Assembly: GCA_028694405.1 (NCBI GenBank)
Contig: JAQUTM010000140.1
Location: forward strand, 1 to 5,974
Direction of reading: 5' to 3'
DNA length: 5,974 bases
From: Oscillospiraceae bacterium
Lineage (GTDB): Bacteria > Bacillota > Clostridia > Oscillospirales > Ruminococcaceae
Positions 5,788 to 5,974 of this stretch are shown here, one piece after another. The position numbers and the translations under genes were made by a program. Every line of letters begins with the position of its first letter. Position 1 is the stretch's first letter. Below the pieces are notes generated by a model, which saw nothing but the letters and a program-made list of their open reading frames with translations, had not been told where the DNA came from and made no database searches.

Positions 5788-5963
5788 CTCCTCTTCAAAC
5801 AAACTCCTCTTCAAACAAACTCCTCTTCAACAAACTCCTCTTCAAACAAACTCCTCTTCAACAAACTCCTCTTCAACAAACTCCTCTTCCAACAAACTCC
5901 TCTTCAAACAAACTCCTCTTCAAACAAACTCCTCTTCAACAAACTACTCTTCAACAAACTCCT
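5788..5963. repeat. Imperfect 15/16-bp tandem repeat at the contig end
   Basis: Eleven full units and a 5-bp partial, with no spacers. Two unit types alternate irregularly: CTCCTCTTCAAACAAA (16 bp) and CTCCTCTTCAACAAA (15 bp), differing by one A. The lengths in order are 16, 16, 15, 16, 15, 15, 16, 16, 16, 15, 15. Unit 7 (5881-5896) has C for A (TTCCAACAAA) and unit 11 (5944-5958) has CTACTC instead of CTCCTC. The 15-bp unit is a multiple of three and would encode EEEFV repeats on the minus strand or LLFNK on the plus strand, but the 16-bp units shift the frame each time. It is not a CRISPR: units are directly abutting and too short. It may be a genuine minisatellite or an assembly product at a low-complexity end. 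Confidence 0.93.
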
Positions 5964-5974
5964 AGATCGGAAGA
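5964..5974 (+). other. Illumina adapter remnant (sequencing artefact)
   Basis: The last 11 bases, AGATCGGAAGA, are identical to the beginning of the standard Illumina TruSeq-type adapter (AGATCGGAAGAGC). The match sits exactly at the end of the sequence and interrupts a repeat unit after 5 bp. This is what untrimmed read-through would leave, so these bases should not be treated as genomic. Confidence 0.88.

Noticed and set aside
5788..5963. Repeat array considered as CRISPR.
   Set aside because: Units are 15-16 bp and directly adjacent, with no unique spacers, no dyad symmetry and no cas genes in the window.
5774..5965. Open frame over the tandem repeat, giving a Ser/Gln/Thr-rich peptide.
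   Set aside because: It arises from repeat sequence without stops, with unit lengths that shift frame, no ribosome site, and an end inside the adapter remnant.

Overview
This window looks like one end of a mid-GC Firmicutes contig, most likely from an anaerobic Clostridia-type bacterium. The evidence is strong AAGGAGG-type ribosome binding sites, sigma-A-type promoters, intrinsic terminators with T-runs, and proteins with clostridial features (a 4-helix-bundle chemoreceptor, a short tetrameric-type cytidine deaminase, a ComEB-like dCMP deaminase). The genus cannot be read from this sequence. The right end finishes in an imperfect 15/16-bp tandem repeat followed by 11 bases identical to the start of the common Illumina adapter, so this is a real contig end with an untrimmed artefact.

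Layout. Five genes are on the minus strand and one is on the plus strand. From left: 1-1594 (-) is a methyl-accepting chemotaxis protein missing its C-terminal end. 1599-2102 (-) is a CheW adaptor lying 4 nt upstream of it, and together they form a two-gene chemosensory module with its own promoter at about 2195-2223. A clear terminator (2265-2303) separates this module from plsC (2341-3051, -), a 1-acyl-glycerol-3-phosphate acyltransferase. A 280-bp gap upstream of plsC holds several inverted repeats, including a branched, three-way-junction-like one. Next come rsmA/ksgA (3332-4201, -), the 16S rRNA dimethyladenosine transferase, and cdd (4194-4619, -), cytidine deaminase; these two overlap by 8 nt and are probably cotranscribed. 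On the other side of a 280-bp divergent promoter region, 4900-5391 (+) encodes a dCMP deaminase closed by a textbook terminator (5447-5483). From about 5484 to 5787 there is no convincing gene, then the repeat array (5788-5963) and the adapter remnant (5964-5974).

How the genes work together. cdd and the dCMP deaminase are two different zinc-dependent pyrimidine deaminases arranged head to head: one salvages cytidine/deoxycytidine to uridine/deoxyuridine, the other makes dUMP for thymidylate synthesis. Each appears to have a hairpin at or very near the 5' end of its transcript. ksgA acts in ribosome maturation and plsC in phospholipid synthesis. CheW and the MCP would feed a CheA kinase encoded elsewhere. 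All six proteins belong to known families. I see no phage, CRISPR, toxin-antitoxin or defence genes, and no convincing new multi-gene system. The items most worth a second look are the branched inverted repeat upstream of plsC, the paired 5' hairpins in the deaminase intergenic region, and the contig-end repeat/adapter artefact.
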